A stretch of 64,000 nucleotides of DNA from Janthinobacterium sp. J1-1 (GCF_030944405.1 NZ_CP132339.1:4402001-4466000); one strand, 5' to 3'; counted from the first letter of the stretch, positions 44,491-54,446 are shown. Program-made: numbers and translations. Notes: generated by a model not told the origin, from the letters alone.

Positions 44491-46054
44491 GCGGCACCCC
44501 CTGCAAGGCCTGTTCGATACCGGGCAGCGCCGCCTGCAGGAATGCCTGCAGCCGGGCGCGCGGTGGCGGCGCCAGTTCATCGTAGGCGCTTGAGACCATG
44601 ATGTCGGCGCCATCCTGGCGCATGCCCAGCAGCTTGCCCCTGGCCAGCAGCAGCTTGACCAGCGCCGGACTGGCCGTCAGCACGCCGCCCTGCTGGTAGC
44701 TGCGCCAGACCAGCACCCGCTCGCCACCATGCGCCAGCACCGTTTCGCGTACCTGCAAGGTGCGTCCCGGCAGGCGCAAGCTGCGCGTCTGCTGTCCCAA
44801 CGGCAGCCAGCGCGCGCCGAACGGCGTGACTTGGTGCGTCAGCAGTTCGGCATGGCGCGCCTGGTGCGCATACCAGGCCAGTTGCAGGCTCACTTCGGAA
44901 GGGCCTTGCCGATAGGTGGCGTGCAGGCGCAGCGGCGCGCCCGCCAGGGTGGCGCTCCAGTCAGGCGCACTGGCATGCACCAGGCGCAAGCCGGGCGGCG
45001 CCTGCAGCGCCAGTTGCGTGGTCTGGCGCTCCGGTGGCGGCGCTTCCTCGCTGCGCCAGGCCAGCGCCGGCCAGGCGGCCGCGATCACGATGCAGGCGGC
45101 CGCTGCCTTGACGGCTGCCCGCAGGGCGCCGTGCGGCGGCGGCATTGCCTGGTTGGTGGCCAAGGTCAGTGCCGGCATGCGGTCGCGCCAGCGGCTGGCG
45201 AGCAGCAACAGCAACAGCATCACCAGGCCGAAAAACAGCCAGCCATACACCAGGTGATCGACACCGACGGCCAGGCGCATGTCGCTGTGGTGGCCCAGCA
45301 TGACGATCAGCCAGGCGCGCACGCCGTTGGCCAGGATCGGCACCAGCAGCGCGCAGGCCAACACGGCCAGGCGCCGGCGCGTGCTGCGAAAGTGCAGGTG
45401 GGCAAACAGCGCACCGAGGGCCAGCGAGGCGATCACATAGCGCAGCCCGCTGCAGGCTTCGACCACCGACCAGTTGCCGCTAGGCAGGGAAAAATAATTG
45501 CCGTCCCTGAATACCGGCACGCCCGACAAGTGCAGCGCGCCGACCGTGAAACCGGCCGTAAAGTCGATCAGGGGTGGCAAAAACACTTCGCCGAAGGGCA
45601 CGGCCAGGAACAGGTAGCTCAGTGGAAACGCCAGCAAGCGCAGGGCGGGCCAGCCCAGGATGGCCAGCACGGAAGCGGGCAGCATGGCGGTGGCCGCATA
45701 TTGCTCGGCTACCTGCACGTAGGCCAGATCGGCCAGCAGCCACACGACACCCAGCACGAACAGCAGCAGCACGCCCGCCATCGATGGGCGCGGCGGCAGG
45801 GCGACCAGGCGCGCGCGCTGACGCCATGCCAGCCACAGGCTGATCGGCACGATCAAAAAACCATGGGCGAAGGTCTGCGAGCGCGACCAGACCTCCAGCA
45901 TGCCCCAGAAAGTGGCGTGGTATAACAGCACGATGGTGGCCATGGCCAGCAGCAGGAGCGGCACGCCATGGCTGGGCGCGGCGGGCGCCGGCACCGGCGG
46001 CATCGGCTGTGGTGACGGCATGCTGGCCGCGACGGTGGGCGAGGCCAGCGTCAT
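44480..46054 (-). CDS. xrtA: Exosortase A with fused EpsI-type C-terminal domain
   Basis: A 524-residue inner-membrane cysteine protease/transpeptidase. Residues 30-290 contain about eight spans. The active-site residues are Cys201 in VEACSGLRY, Arg246 in NGVRAW and His267 in GVDHLVYGW. The C-terminal ~210 residues are the EpsI (DUF3485) domain usually fused to XrtA. XrtA is known to recognise the PEP-CTERM tail and process such exported proteins. No PEP-CTERM protein is seen in the window. It is flanked by sugar transferases 1 and 2 in one run: it starts 4 bases inside the stp1 stop and overlaps stp2 by 11 bases. Confidence 0.95.
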   Translation of the reverse strand: MTLASPTVAASMPSPQPMPPVPAPAAPSHGVPLLLLAMATIVLLYHATFWGMLEVWSRSQTFAHGFLIVPISLWLAWRQRARLVALPPRPSMAGVLLLFVLGVVWLLADLAYVQVAEQYAATAMLPASVLAILGWPALRLLAFPLSYLFLAVPFGEVFLPPLIDFTAGFTVGALHLSGVPVFRDGNYFSLPSGNWSVVEACSGLRYVIASLALGALFAHLHFRSTRRRLAVLACALLVPILANGVRAWLIVMLGHHSDMRLAVGVDHLVYGWLFFGLVMLLLLLLASRWRDRMPALTLATNQAMPPPHGALRAAVKAAAACIVIAAAWPALAWRSEEAPPPERQTTQLALQAPPGLRLVHASAPDWSATLAGAPLRLHATYRQGPSEVSLQLAWYAHQARHAELLTHQVTPFGARWLPLGQQTRSLRLPGRTLQVRETVLAHGGERVLVWRSYQQGGVLTASPALVKLLLARGKLLGMRQDGADIMVSSAYDELAPPPRARLQAFLQAALPGIEQALQGVPHAP

Positions 46055-47337
46055 GGCGCTTCCGATTCTTGCACCGGCCGCAGGCTGGCGGTAGCGCCGG
46101 GTGTGCCTTGCTGCACGGGGTGCGGCTTGAGGTCGAGCATGGCGCCCAAGGCCTGCAAATTGCTTTCCCATTGATAATCTTGCAAGATCATCTGGCGCGC
46201 GCAAGCGCCCATATCCACGCTTGCGCCTGGCTGGGCGGCGGCGCGCAGCACGCGCGCCGCATGGTGAATGAACTCGGCCTCGTCACGCGCGAGCAGCAGT
46301 TCCAGCCCGGGCTGGGCGGCGATGCCTTCGAGCGCCTGCGGCGACGCCAGGACGATTTTGCCCATCGCCATCGCCTCCAGGACCTTGTTCTGCACCCCGC
46401 GCGCAATGCGCAGCGGCGCCACCGCCAGGGTGGCGCCCGCCAGATAGGGGCGGATATCGTCCACCGCGCCGGTGACGGTCACGCCGGCAACCTTGGCCAG
46501 GACCTGTACGCGCGGCGCCGGCCGGCTGCCGACAATATAAAAGAGCAGTTGCGGAAACTGGCGCCGCAGGGCCGGCCACACATGGCGCACGAACCACTGC
46601 ACGGCGTCGATATTCGGCCAGTAATCCATGGCGCCCGTGAATACCAGTACTTGGGTGCCGGGCGGATACGGATCGGCGGCACACGCGCCGGGTGCAAAGT
46701 AGACGCTGTCGACGCCGTTATTGAAGTGGCGCGTCTTGCGCCGCGCCATCGGGGCGCACAGGCGGAACAGGGCCGCTTCGGCTTCCGAGACAAAACTGGC
46801 GGCGGCAAACTGCTGCGCGATATGGCGCTCATACTGCAGCAGCTGCTGCGACTCGCGCCGGTACAACTGCGACAAGGGCCACGGTTTGCTGTCGCCATAC
46901 TGGCGCCATTTGTCGGAATCGACATCGACAAAGTCGATCACGCGGTGCAGATGGCGTGCGCCGCTGCCGTCGATGTACTGCGCCATGGGGCCGGAAAACG
47001 CCAGCGCATGGCGTACCTTGCCGCTCGCCAGCAGGCCGTCCACCCATGCCAGCAGGCGCTCGTCGCGGTAGTACTGCACGCTCATGGCCTGGCGCGACAG
47101 CAGGGCCTGCACGGCGCGCCAGCGGGCCGCCGTCAAACGCAAGTCGACAAAGCGCGTGCTGGCGCACAGGGCGGCCACCTGGCGCGTGTATTGCCAGTCG
47201 GCTTCATCGTCGATAAAGCAGCCCAGGTGCACGCGGAAATGCCGGCTCAGGTATTGCAACATATGCCAGGAACGTATCTTGTCGCCCTTGTTGGGCGGAT
47301 ACGGCAGTCGGTGCGTGATAAAGAGCAGTTCGCGCAT
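46051..47337 (-). CDS. Sugar transferase 1, PEP-CTERM/EpsH1 system-associated
   Basis: A 428-residue GT-B protein. MRELLFITHRLPYPPNKGDKIR and YLSRHFRVHLGCFIDD are characteristic of the stp1 family. FVDVDSDKWRQYG and the VFTGAMDYWPNIDAV donor-domain start are further marks. It adds a sugar in repeat-unit synthesis. The stop overlaps the xrtA start by 4 bases; the start lies 3 bases after the FemAB stop. Start codon clear, family length normal. Confidence 0.92.
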   Translation of the reverse strand: MRELLFITHRLPYPPNKGDKIRSWHMLQYLSRHFRVHLGCFIDDEADWQYTRQVAALCASTRFVDLRLTAARWRAVQALLSRQAMSVQYYRDERLLAWVDGLLASGKVRHALAFSGPMAQYIDGSGARHLHRVIDFVDVDSDKWRQYGDSKPWPLSQLYRRESQQLLQYERHIAQQFAAASFVSEAEAALFRLCAPMARRKTRHFNNGVDSVYFAPGACAADPYPPGTQVLVFTGAMDYWPNIDAVQWFVRHVWPALRRQFPQLLFYIVGSRPAPRVQVLAKVAGVTVTGAVDDIRPYLAGATLAVAPLRIARGVQNKVLEAMAMGKIVLASPQALEGIAAQPGLELLLARDEAEFIHHAARVLRAAAQPGASVDMGACARQMILQDYQWESNLQALGAMLDLKPHPVQQGTPGATASLRPVQESEAP

Positions 47338-47339
47338 GG

Positions 47340-48437
47340 CTAGCCCAACTGCCGCACAAGATGCGGCCCCAGCAGGTTGGCCAGCGGCAGCGGCAGGCGG
47401 CGCCAGGCGCGGATGAACAGCGCGTATTTCGGGTTGAGCGGATTCACGTCGGGCAGTGCGGCCGAGCGGATCAGCTTGTAGGCATAGGGCAGCGACTGCG
47501 GCGCAAAGCCCCAGTTTTTCTTGAAATCAAAGGCGCCCGTGCCCAGCTTGCTGCGGCCGAAATCGAACTGGCGCACGCCGCGCGCGCCGGCGCGCCGCAT
47601 CAGTTCCCAGTACATGAAATCGTTGGCGCCGCTGCTGCGCGCCAGCACGCTGCCGGCGCCATAATATGGCAGCACTTCGCCGCGAAAATAAAAAGACAGC
47701 ACGCTGGCCTGCGCCTGCTGGCCCTGACAGACGGTGAGGATGTCGCAATCGTCGCCGAACACCGTGCGCAGCAGGGCAAAGTGGCGGCGCGCGAATACGG
47801 GCGTGCCCAGGCGGTGCACGCTGGCCGCATACAGGGGGAAGAATCGCTCGAGATCGTGGTCGACGGCGCTGTGCAGGCCGGCGGCGATGGCCTTGCGCAA
47901 GACGGCGCGCTGCTTGCGCGGGATCGCCAGCAGGTTTTGCTCGTCATCGGCCAGCAGGGTCTTGCGGAAGGTGGCGTACAGCGGCTTGCCTTGCCAGCCG
48001 TCGGGAATGTCGCCCTCGCGCTGGCGGTACTCCAGGTGGCCTACCTCCAGTTCGCGCGCCAGGTGCTGGGCCCGGGCATCCAGTGCGCGCCTGGCCTGCG
48101 GGTCGACTGCGGCAATGCCGCCGTACACGCAGAAGGGCAGGGAGACGAGCGCCTTGCCGCACAGCAGGCCGCGCAGGTGCACCAGCGGCAGCACGCCCAG
48201 GATGCGGCCGTTCTGCTCGGCATACAGGAAATGGCTGGCGTGGCCCAAGCCTTGCTCCATGATGGTTTGCCAGCCGGCGCGGTGAAAAAAGGTGGCGTCG
48301 GGGCAGCTGTGCACGAAGGCGTCCCAGCGCCCATGGTCTTGCGGCAGCAGCGTGCGGATCGTGATCGCGCTGCTGCGCTGGGCGGCGGCAATCACGTCCG
48401 CCGCGCTGTCGGTAAAGTGGCGCGCCTCATGCATCAT
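47340..48437 (-). CDS. FemAB-family protein, XrtA/PEP-CTERM system-associated
   Basis: A 365-residue double-GNAT-fold protein. FHRAGWQTIMEQGLGHASHFLYAEQNG and VSLPFCVYGGIAAVDPQARRAL are recognisable family stretches. GVRQFDFGRSKLGTGAFDFKKNWGF is the conserved C-terminal part. FemAB proteins transfer amino acids from aminoacyl-tRNA to a peptide or sugar amine. Here it could aminoacylate the polysaccharide; this is inference. Start codon at 48437 overlaps the deacetylase stop (ATGA). All neighbours are XrtA components. Confidence 0.92.
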   Translation of the reverse strand: MMHEARHFTDSAADVIAAAQRSSAITIRTLLPQDHGRWDAFVHSCPDATFFHRAGWQTIMEQGLGHASHFLYAEQNGRILGVLPLVHLRGLLCGKALVSLPFCVYGGIAAVDPQARRALDARAQHLARELEVGHLEYRQREGDIPDGWQGKPLYATFRKTLLADDEQNLLAIPRKQRAVLRKAIAAGLHSAVDHDLERFFPLYAASVHRLGTPVFARRHFALLRTVFGDDCDILTVCQGQQAQASVLSFYFRGEVLPYYGAGSVLARSSGANDFMYWELMRRAGARGVRQFDFGRSKLGTGAFDFKKNWGFAPQSLPYAYKLIRSAALPDVNPLNPKYALFIRAWRRLPLPLANLLGPHLVRQLG

Positions 48438-49282
48438 GTGCCCTCAAGAAAAATGCGGTCCATGCGGTCCCAGGCAAAATCGCTCGTCAGGCGTGCCAGC
48501 CGCGCCTCCATCCGCGCCAGGTTCAGGTAGTGGCGAAAACGGGTCTTCCAGCCCGGCCCAAGCGGCCGCGGTTGCCCCGGATCGAGCTCCCAAGGGTGAA
48601 AATAGAATATGCCAGCCTGGCCATCGCGCGAATTGATGCGGCGCAAAAGCCAGCGCGACAATGGATAGGGCAGCAGGCGAAAGTAGCCGCCGCCGCCGGC
48701 CGGATAATTGCGGCTGCCCAGGCGCACCGTGCTGACCGGCAATTCCAGCACGCCCTGCGCGCCGCGCGGACGCCAGGCGAAGCGCGGTGCGTCGGGCATG
48801 CCGTAATGGTCGTGGCGGATCGGGTAGATGCTGGAACTGTAGCGGTAGCCCGCTTCACACAGCACATCGAAGGCCCACAGATTGGCCGCGCCGATGGAAA
48901 AGCTGGGGGCGCGGTAGCCCAGCACCGCCTGGCCCGTCAGTTGTTCGAGGATGCTCTTGCTGAGCACCACATCGTGCAGGAATTCGATGCGCGACTGTTG
49001 CGAGGCGCGCAGGTGGGCATGGCCGTGGCTGGCCACTTCATGGCCGGCGGCGGCCACGCGGCGCAGCATGGCGGGATAGCGTTCGGCGATCCAGCCCAGG
49101 GTAAAGAAGGTGGCGTGGATGCCCTTGTCGTCCAGCAGCAGCAGGATGCGCTCGACGTTGGCCTCGACCCGGCACTCCAGGCGCGGCCAGTCGGCGCGGG
49201 CGATGTGGGGCGCAAAGGCCGAGACCTGAAAATAATCCTCGACGTCGATGGTCAGCGCGTTGCGCACGGTAGTCGGGTTCAT
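48434..49282 (-). CDS. XrtA system polysaccharide deacetylase
   Basis: A 282-residue NodB deacetylase of the XrtA-associated family. NALTIDVEDYFQVSAF starts the domain with the catalytic Asp pair, and EVASHGHAHL supplies the metal-binding histidines. YRAPSFSIG and FYFHPWELD complete the active site. It would deacetylate N-acetylhexosamines in the polymer or precursor. The upstream frame continues into the wecB region, but the start at 49282 gives the family N terminus and overlaps wecB by 4 bases. Confidence 0.93.
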   Translation of the reverse strand: MNPTTVRNALTIDVEDYFQVSAFAPHIARADWPRLECRVEANVERILLLLDDKGIHATFFTLGWIAERYPAMLRRVAAAGHEVASHGHAHLRASQQSRIEFLHDVVLSKSILEQLTGQAVLGYRAPSFSIGAANLWAFDVLCEAGYRYSSSIYPIRHDHYGMPDAPRFAWRPRGAQGVLELPVSTVRLGSRNYPAGGGGYFRLLPYPLSRWLLRRINSRDGQAGIFYFHPWELDPGQPRPLGPGWKTRFRHYLNLARMEARLARLTSDFAWDRMDRIFLEGT

Positions 49283-50424
49283 GGCGCAAGCCGGGCGGAT
49301 AGCCATTGCGCGGTGGCGCTGGCGATGCGCTCGGCGGCATGGCCGTCCCAGTATGGCGGAATGCGCCCGCGCTTGCCACCCGTGCGCAGCACCTGGCGCG
49401 CCAGCGACAGGATGGCGGCCGGGTCGGTGCCGGCGATGACATTGGTCCCTTCGTCGACGGTGACGGGGCGCTCGGTGTTGTCGCGCAAGGTCAGGCAGGG
49501 CACGCCCAGCGCCGTGGTTTCTTCCTGGATGCCGCCCGAATCGGTCAGCACCAGGCGCGCGCCCTGCATCAGGCCCAGCATTTCCAGGTAGCCCAGCGGC
49601 GGCAGCAGCACGACGGCATGCTCGCGCAGCAGCCGCTCCAGGCCGGTTTTTTCCAGCATCCCGCGGGTACGCGGATGGACGGGAAACAACAGCGGCAGCT
49701 GCGCCGACAGGCTGCACATGGCCTCCATCAGCGCGGCCAGGCGCGCGCCATCGTCGACGTTCGATGGCCGGTGCAAGGTCAACAGGCCATACGCGGGCGG
49801 GTAGTCGTGGCCGTGGGCCTGCAGGCTGATGCGCGGCGGCACGGCGTCGGGCAACTGGCGCAGCAGGCTGTCGATCATCACATTGCCGGCAAAATGGATG
49901 CGCTCCTCGGCGATGCCTTCGCGCAGCAAATTGGCGCGCGCCCCCGCTTCGCTGGTAAACAGCAGCGCCGACAATTGATCGGTCAGCACGCGGTTGATTT
50001 CTTCCGGCATGGCGCGGTCGCCGCTGCGCAAGCCCGCCTCGACATGGATCACCGGCGTGCCCAGCTTGGCCGCCACCAGCGCGCAGGCCAGGGTGGAATT
50101 GACGTCGCCCACCACCAGCACGGCGTGCGGAGCCAGGTCGAGATGCACGGTTTCATAACGGCGCATGATCTCGGCCGTCTGATGCGCGTGGCTGCCCGAG
50201 CCGACCTCGAGGTTGATGTCGGGCGCGCGCAGGCCCAGGTCGGCAAAGACCTGCGCGTTCATGGCCGTATCGTAATGTTGGCCGGTATGCACCAGGCTGA
50301 TACGCACCTGTGGCGCCACTGTTGCAAACGCCGCCAGGATAGGCGCCATTTTCATCAGATTGGGCCGCGCGGCAACGATGCACAGCAGATGCGGCCGTGC
50401 GGATGGCAGGACAGGGTCAAGCAT
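49279..50424 (-). CDS. wecB: UDP-N-acetylglucosamine 2-epimerase (non-hydrolysing)
   Basis: A 381-residue enzyme converting UDP-GlcNAc to UDP-ManNAc. CIVAARPNLMKMAPI is the UDP site, and HVEAGLRSGDRAMPEEINR with DQLSALLFTSE is the signature. LTDSGGIQEETTALGVP near the end contains the conserved catalytic/substrate segment. It makes a precursor for the exopolysaccharide. It follows the outer-membrane protein stop by 9 bases and overlaps the deacetylase. Confidence 0.93.
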   Translation of the reverse strand: MLDPVLPSARPHLLCIVAARPNLMKMAPILAAFATVAPQVRISLVHTGQHYDTAMNAQVFADLGLRAPDINLEVGSGSHAHQTAEIMRRYETVHLDLAPHAVLVVGDVNSTLACALVAAKLGTPVIHVEAGLRSGDRAMPEEINRVLTDQLSALLFTSEAGARANLLREGIAEERIHFAGNVMIDSLLRQLPDAVPPRISLQAHGHDYPPAYGLLTLHRPSNVDDGARLAALMEAMCSLSAQLPLLFPVHPRTRGMLEKTGLERLLREHAVVLLPPLGYLEMLGLMQGARLVLTDSGGIQEETTALGVPCLTLRDNTERPVTVDEGTNVIAGTDPAAILSLARQVLRTGGKRGRIPPYWDGHAAERIASATAQWLSARLAP

Positions 50425-50433
50425 GGGACCTCC

Positions 50434-51957
50434 TTAGAATCGCATGGTGAGCGTGGCGCTGACGCCGTTTTCGCGAAAATCTCCGCCGCGGTTGCTGCGG
50501 TGCTGGGTGCGGCGCAGGTCGACCGCCGCCGTCATGTTCGACCGCAGCACACGGCTGTAGCCGGCCGTGAACGTGATATTGTCGTCGCGTCGCGGCACGC
50601 TGAGCGAGCGCGCGCTGGCGTAGCCGGCCTGCACGTTGACGCTGCCGCGCGAGGAGGAACGCCAGCTCCAGCCGGCGCTGGCGCCCAGCTGGCGCGTGCG
50701 GTCCGACGTGCTCAGGTCGATATCGGGCAGCAAACCGCTGTCGACCCCGCTATTCGTCTGCGCCGTGCGGTCGACGGCCGACACGCCCAGTATCAGGGTG
50801 CTTTTCGGGGTGGCGCGCACCATGTTCAGTTTCAGCTGTTTTTGCAGGTAGTAGCGGTGGCTGAAGTAGTTCAGGCCGCCCAGCTGCGGATCTTGCGCCT
50901 GGGCGTAGCGCAGGAAAGCATCGATGCGCAGCCGTCGGTCCTGGGCGTTGGGAAAGATGCCGCGCCACAGCTGGTCCAGCAGGCTGGCCGCGTCGTTGTC
51001 GCCCAGGCGCAGGAATTGCGCCGGCATGGTGGTGATGTCTTCGCTGTATTGCAGCGACCAGTTGTTGTGGCGCTGCAGGAAGCGCGCGTCCAGGCTGTAG
51101 GTCTGGCCGAAGAAGCGCCGGCCCGTGCTGAAAGCGACGCTGGTGCGCGAGGACGGCGTCCACACGCCGCCCACCGACCAGAAACGGCCTTGCGGATTGC
51201 GCCCGTCGCTGGCCTCGTAGCCTTCCTTTTCCGTGCCGACGCTGGCCGTGCCCGACCAGGTACGGCTGAACGGGTAGCGCAGGCCGACGCTGGCGCGCTC
51301 CTTGCGTTGCGGCGGCAGCACGCTGTCCTCGGTGCGGCGCACGTCATAGCTGGCGTTCCAGGTCCAGCCCCGTCCGCGCGGTTCGCCACCGAGCAGCAAT
51401 TGCAGCTCGTCGCTGTGGGTCGACAGCAGATTGTTTTCGCTCGACACATCGGCGCGCGTATAGCGTGCATCAAAGGTGCCCAGGCCGCGAAAACGGTGGC
51501 GCAGATAGGGGCTGACGACGGTGGCGCGCACGGTGCTCTGGTTGCTGCTGTCGGGCAGGGCATCGATCACGGGCGCGCCGAACGGCGACACGTTCTGCCG
51601 GCTGATGCTGGCGTGCCCGTCCAGGTAAAACCAGTCACGCACCAGTTCGGAATTGGCGCCGGCCTGCAGTTGCACGGTGTCGGAGTCGGCGCGCTGGTGC
51701 GACAAAAACTTGCGCCAGCTGGCGTCGAGGTGGACCTGCAGGCGCGGACCTGTGGCGATCACGGCGATGGCGGGCGCGATTTCGGTGATGAAGTCGGATT
51801 TCTCCTGGCCCGGCGGCGCCAGCAGCGCGTTGTCGGTATAGCTTTCACGCAGGCGCAGCGAGGGCGCCACCAGCCAGTCCAGGGCCGCCGCCGGGGGCGC
51901 AACCAATAGCAGCAGCCACGGCGCCAGCGCGCTGGCCGGGCTAATCGTAATAGCCAT
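50434..51957 (-). CDS. PEP-CTERM system-associated outer-membrane protein (TIGR03016-type)
   Basis: A 507-residue exported beta-barrel. The signal peptide ends in PPAAALDW; the remainder has many alternating strands rich in aromatic and polar residues (LRLRESYTDNALLAP, YLQKQLKLNMVRATP) and ends VSATLTMRF, a typical terminal-Phe outer-membrane signature. The family always accompanies xrtA and may be the polymer's outer-membrane exit. The first 17 bases overlap the 3' end of the kinase gene, so the two are co-translated. Confidence 0.88.
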   Translation of the reverse strand: MAITISPASALAPWLLLLVAPPAAALDWLVAPSLRLRESYTDNALLAPPGQEKSDFITEIAPAIAVIATGPRLQVHLDASWRKFLSHQRADSDTVQLQAGANSELVRDWFYLDGHASISRQNVSPFGAPVIDALPDSSNQSTVRATVVSPYLRHRFRGLGTFDARYTRADVSSENNLLSTHSDELQLLLGGEPRGRGWTWNASYDVRRTEDSVLPPQRKERASVGLRYPFSRTWSGTASVGTEKEGYEASDGRNPQGRFWSVGGVWTPSSRTSVAFSTGRRFFGQTYSLDARFLQRHNNWSLQYSEDITTMPAQFLRLGDNDAASLLDQLWRGIFPNAQDRRLRIDAFLRYAQAQDPQLGGLNYFSHRYYLQKQLKLNMVRATPKSTLILGVSAVDRTAQTNSGVDSGLLPDIDLSTSDRTRQLGASAGWSWRSSSRGSVNVQAGYASARSLSVPRRDDNITFTAGYSRVLRSNMTAAVDLRRTQHRSNRGGDFRENGVSATLTMRF

Positions 51958-52783
51958 AACCGTAGTATTCGTTGCCGGGAAAACCCTTGGTCTTGTTATA
52001 GATCAGGTTGATGTGTTCGCACGATTCGATCTGGCGCAAGGCTTCCTTGACCGCATGCTGGGTGGTGGTTTCCGCTTCGACCACCATCACCACCTGGCCC
52101 ATCTGTCCCACCAGCGCATGGGCTTCGCTGGTGATCAGCAGCGGCGGCGAGTCGAACACGACGATGCGGTCCGCATAGCGGCTGGCGATTTCACTGAGCA
52201 TGCGGCTCATGGCGCGGCTGGCCAGCAGTTCCGTGGCGTGCTTGTTGCTGCGCCCGGCCGGCAAGATGCTGAGGGTGGCGACATTGGTTTTCAGGATCAC
52301 GTCGGCCATTTCCAGGCGCTCGTCGAGCAGCACGTCCATCAGCCCGGGTTCGGGCGGCAGCCCCAGCACTTTCAGCACCGACGGGCGCGCCACGTCGGCG
52401 TCGACCAGCAGCACCGTCATGTCCATTTCCATGGCAATGCTCATGGCCAGGTTGACGGCGCAATAGGTCTTGCCTTCGCCCGGCATGGCGCTGGTGACGA
52501 CGATCAGGTTGCCGTGGCGGATGGCGTCGGCGCCGGTGGCGCGCGCGTTGCGCAGCAGCGGGCGCTTGATGATGCGGAAATCCTCGGCCACCGAGGTGCG
52601 CCCGCCGTCGTGGGTGACCATGCCCTGGGCCTGCAGCCTGGCCAGGTTCAGCGCGCGGTAGTTGGGCGAGGCCGGGGTGGTGTCACCTCCGGTGCCGTCC
52701 ACCTCGTAAGGCGTGGCGGCCTCGGCCACTTCCAGCGGGGCGCCGGCGTCGGCTTGCCGTGCGTCGTCTGCATTGGTATCCAT
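51941..52783 (-). CDS. XrtA-associated tyrosine autokinase
   Basis: A 280-residue BY-kinase of the XrtA chain-length system. Walker A SAMPGEGKT (98-106), Walker A' LLVDADVARP, and VVFDSPPLL are present. The C-terminal tail YYGYGYYD is the autophosphorylated tyrosine cluster. It would work with the chain-length determinant (52804-54333), controlling polymer length by cycles of phosphorylation. In many bacteria both parts are one gene; here the kinase is separate, as in the XrtA family. Confidence 0.93.
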   Translation of the reverse strand: MDTNADDARQADAGAPLEVAEAATPYEVDGTGGDTTPASPNYRALNLARLQAQGMVTHDGGRTSVAEDFRIIKRPLLRNARATGADAIRHGNLIVVTSAMPGEGKTYCAVNLAMSIAMEMDMTVLLVDADVARPSVLKVLGLPPEPGLMDVLLDERLEMADVILKTNVATLSILPAGRSNKHATELLASRAMSRMLSEIASRYADRIVVFDSPPLLITSEAHALVGQMGQVVMVVEAETTTQHAVKEALRQIESCEHINLIYNKTKGFPGNEYYGYGYYD

Positions 52784-52803
52784 CGTGTCTCCCGTGCCAG
52801 CAT

Positions 52804-54333
52804 CTAGAATTTGAGCAAGGCGGCGGCGACCACGCCGCCGTACAGCATGAACAGGCTGCCCAGGCAGGCGCTGAAGGCATAGCGGGCGCGGCGCTGGCGC
52901 GCCTGCTGCTGCTCGGTCCAGTTCATCGCCACCGTGCCCAAGACGCTCAAGCCGGTGGCGTCGCGCAATTCGGCCGGGCTGAGGAAGGTCGGCCGGATCT
53001 GGCTGATCAACAGGGCGGCGGCCACGCCGGCCACCAGTGCCGCCGCCAGCGCCACGCTGAACAGCAGCGGCCGGTTCGGGCCGACCGGCGACAGCGGCAC
53101 CGTGGGCGGATCGATGATCTTGAAGGCCATCATGTCGGTGGTGGAGCTCAGTTCTCCCGACAGCTTGGCCGCCTCGCGCCGGCCGATCAGCTTTTCATAG
53201 TTTTCCTTGTTGATCACGTAATCGCGGTTCAATTGCGCCAGTTGCGATTCCACTTCGGGCACGGCATTGCTGTGCGCCAGCAGCCGTTCGTTGCGGAGCG
53301 TGTATTCCGCCACCCGTGCCTTGATGGCGGCCACCTTGGCGTCCGCTTCGGTCAGCGCCACTTTCAGCTGCTGCAGCATGGGGCTGTAGTTCTTGCCGGG
53401 GTCGCTCGTGGCCGAACGCAGCTTGCTTTCCGCTATCTTGCGTTCTTCCAGTTGGGCCACCAGGCGCTTCGAGGCGACGATGTCGGGATGCAATTCCGTG
53501 TACTGCATGCGCAGGCTGTCGAGGTTTTTATTGATGGTGGCGATGCGTTCGTCGAGCTCGGGATTGCTGATGCCCGCCGCGCTCGGTTCCAGGTCCAGCA
53601 CCGGCTCGTCGCCCTCGATCTGGCTCAGGATGGCCTTGCGCGACTGTTCCGCTTCCAGCAGTTCCAGCTTGGCGTTGTTGAGGCTGTCGGACATCTGCAA
53701 CAGCTGGCCGCCGTAGTCGATACCCTGGCGCGGCAACAGCATGCTGTTGCGAATCTTGAAATCCTTCATCAGGTTTTCCGCCGCGCTCAGCTTGTCTTCA
53801 TAGTTCTTGATCTGTTCGTCGATGAACTGCACCGCCTTTTGCGAATCGCCTTTCTTGCCCTGGAAACTGCCCTCCACAAAGATGGTCAGCAGGCTTTGCA
53901 CCACGTCGCGCGTCACTTTCGGTTGCGGGCCGCCATAGCTGATGGTGTAGATATCAAAGGCATTGGTGCCGCTGATCTTGATGTTGCGCATCAGGTCGTC
54001 AAGCTGGGCTTCATGTTCGCGCACGGTGCGCGAGTCCAGGTCCAGGTCCACCATGCGCATCACCCGTTCGACATTCGGGCGGCTGAGCAGGGTGCGGCTC
54101 ATGATGGCCACTTGCTGTTCCGTATTGGGCACGCTGGTCATGCCGGCCATCAGGGGCTTGAGGATGGTTTGCGTATCGACAAACACGCGTGCCGAGGTCT
54201 GGTAGTTGTCCGGCAGGCTGATCACCTTGATAAAACCGGCAATTGCCACCAGCCAGGCCACCAGCACCGCATGCCAGCGGTACTTCCAGATGCCTTTCAG
54301 GGCCGAGAGCACTTGCTGTATCAAATCCTCCAT
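52804..54333 (-). CDS. XrtA system polysaccharide chain-length determinant
   Basis: A 509-residue Wzz-type (PCP) membrane protein. It has two spans, near residues 20-40 (VLVAWLVAIAGFIKVI) and near 425-450 (PLLFSVALAAALVAGVAAALL), with a long coiled-coil periplasmic region. The middle shows DEQIKNYEDKLSAAENLMKDFK and DLEPSAAGISNPELDERIATINK. It regulates polymer length with the kinase downstream. It starts the 13-gene minus arm; the tyrosine kinase starts 20 bases after its stop. Confidence 0.93.
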   Translation of the reverse strand: MEDLIQQVLSALKGIWKYRWHAVLVAWLVAIAGFIKVISLPDNYQTSARVFVDTQTILKPLMAGMTSVPNTEQQVAIMSRTLLSRPNVERVMRMVDLDLDSRTVREHEAQLDDLMRNIKISGTNAFDIYTISYGGPQPKVTRDVVQSLLTIFVEGSFQGKKGDSQKAVQFIDEQIKNYEDKLSAAENLMKDFKIRNSMLLPRQGIDYGGQLLQMSDSLNNAKLELLEAEQSRKAILSQIEGDEPVLDLEPSAAGISNPELDERIATINKNLDSLRMQYTELHPDIVASKRLVAQLEERKIAESKLRSATSDPGKNYSPMLQQLKVALTEADAKVAAIKARVAEYTLRNERLLAHSNAVPEVESQLAQLNRDYVINKENYEKLIGRREAAKLSGELSSTTDMMAFKIIDPPTVPLSPVGPNRPLLFSVALAAALVAGVAAALLISQIRPTFLSPAELRDATGLSVLGTVAMNWTEQQQARQRRARYAFSACLGSLFMLYGGVVAAALLKF

Positions 54334-54404
54334 GTCGCTTCCTTCAGGTTACGGTGCAGGGCGTGGATAGGCGAAAACGGCGTATTTTCTTGTCGAGTGA
54401 ACAA

Positions 54405-54410
54405 AGTATA
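54405..54410 (-). promoter_or_regulatory. Candidate -10 for the 13-gene chain-length/xrtA arm
   Basis: On the minus strand TATACT (54410-54405) has five of six bases of the -10 consensus and lies 72 bases before the chain-length determinant ATG. No palindrome sits at the 19-base offset found elsewhere, so this arm may be controlled differently. Confidence 0.3.
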
Positions 54411-54446
54411 GGGCGCTGCCGCCACAAAATTTCTCAAGATGATTGC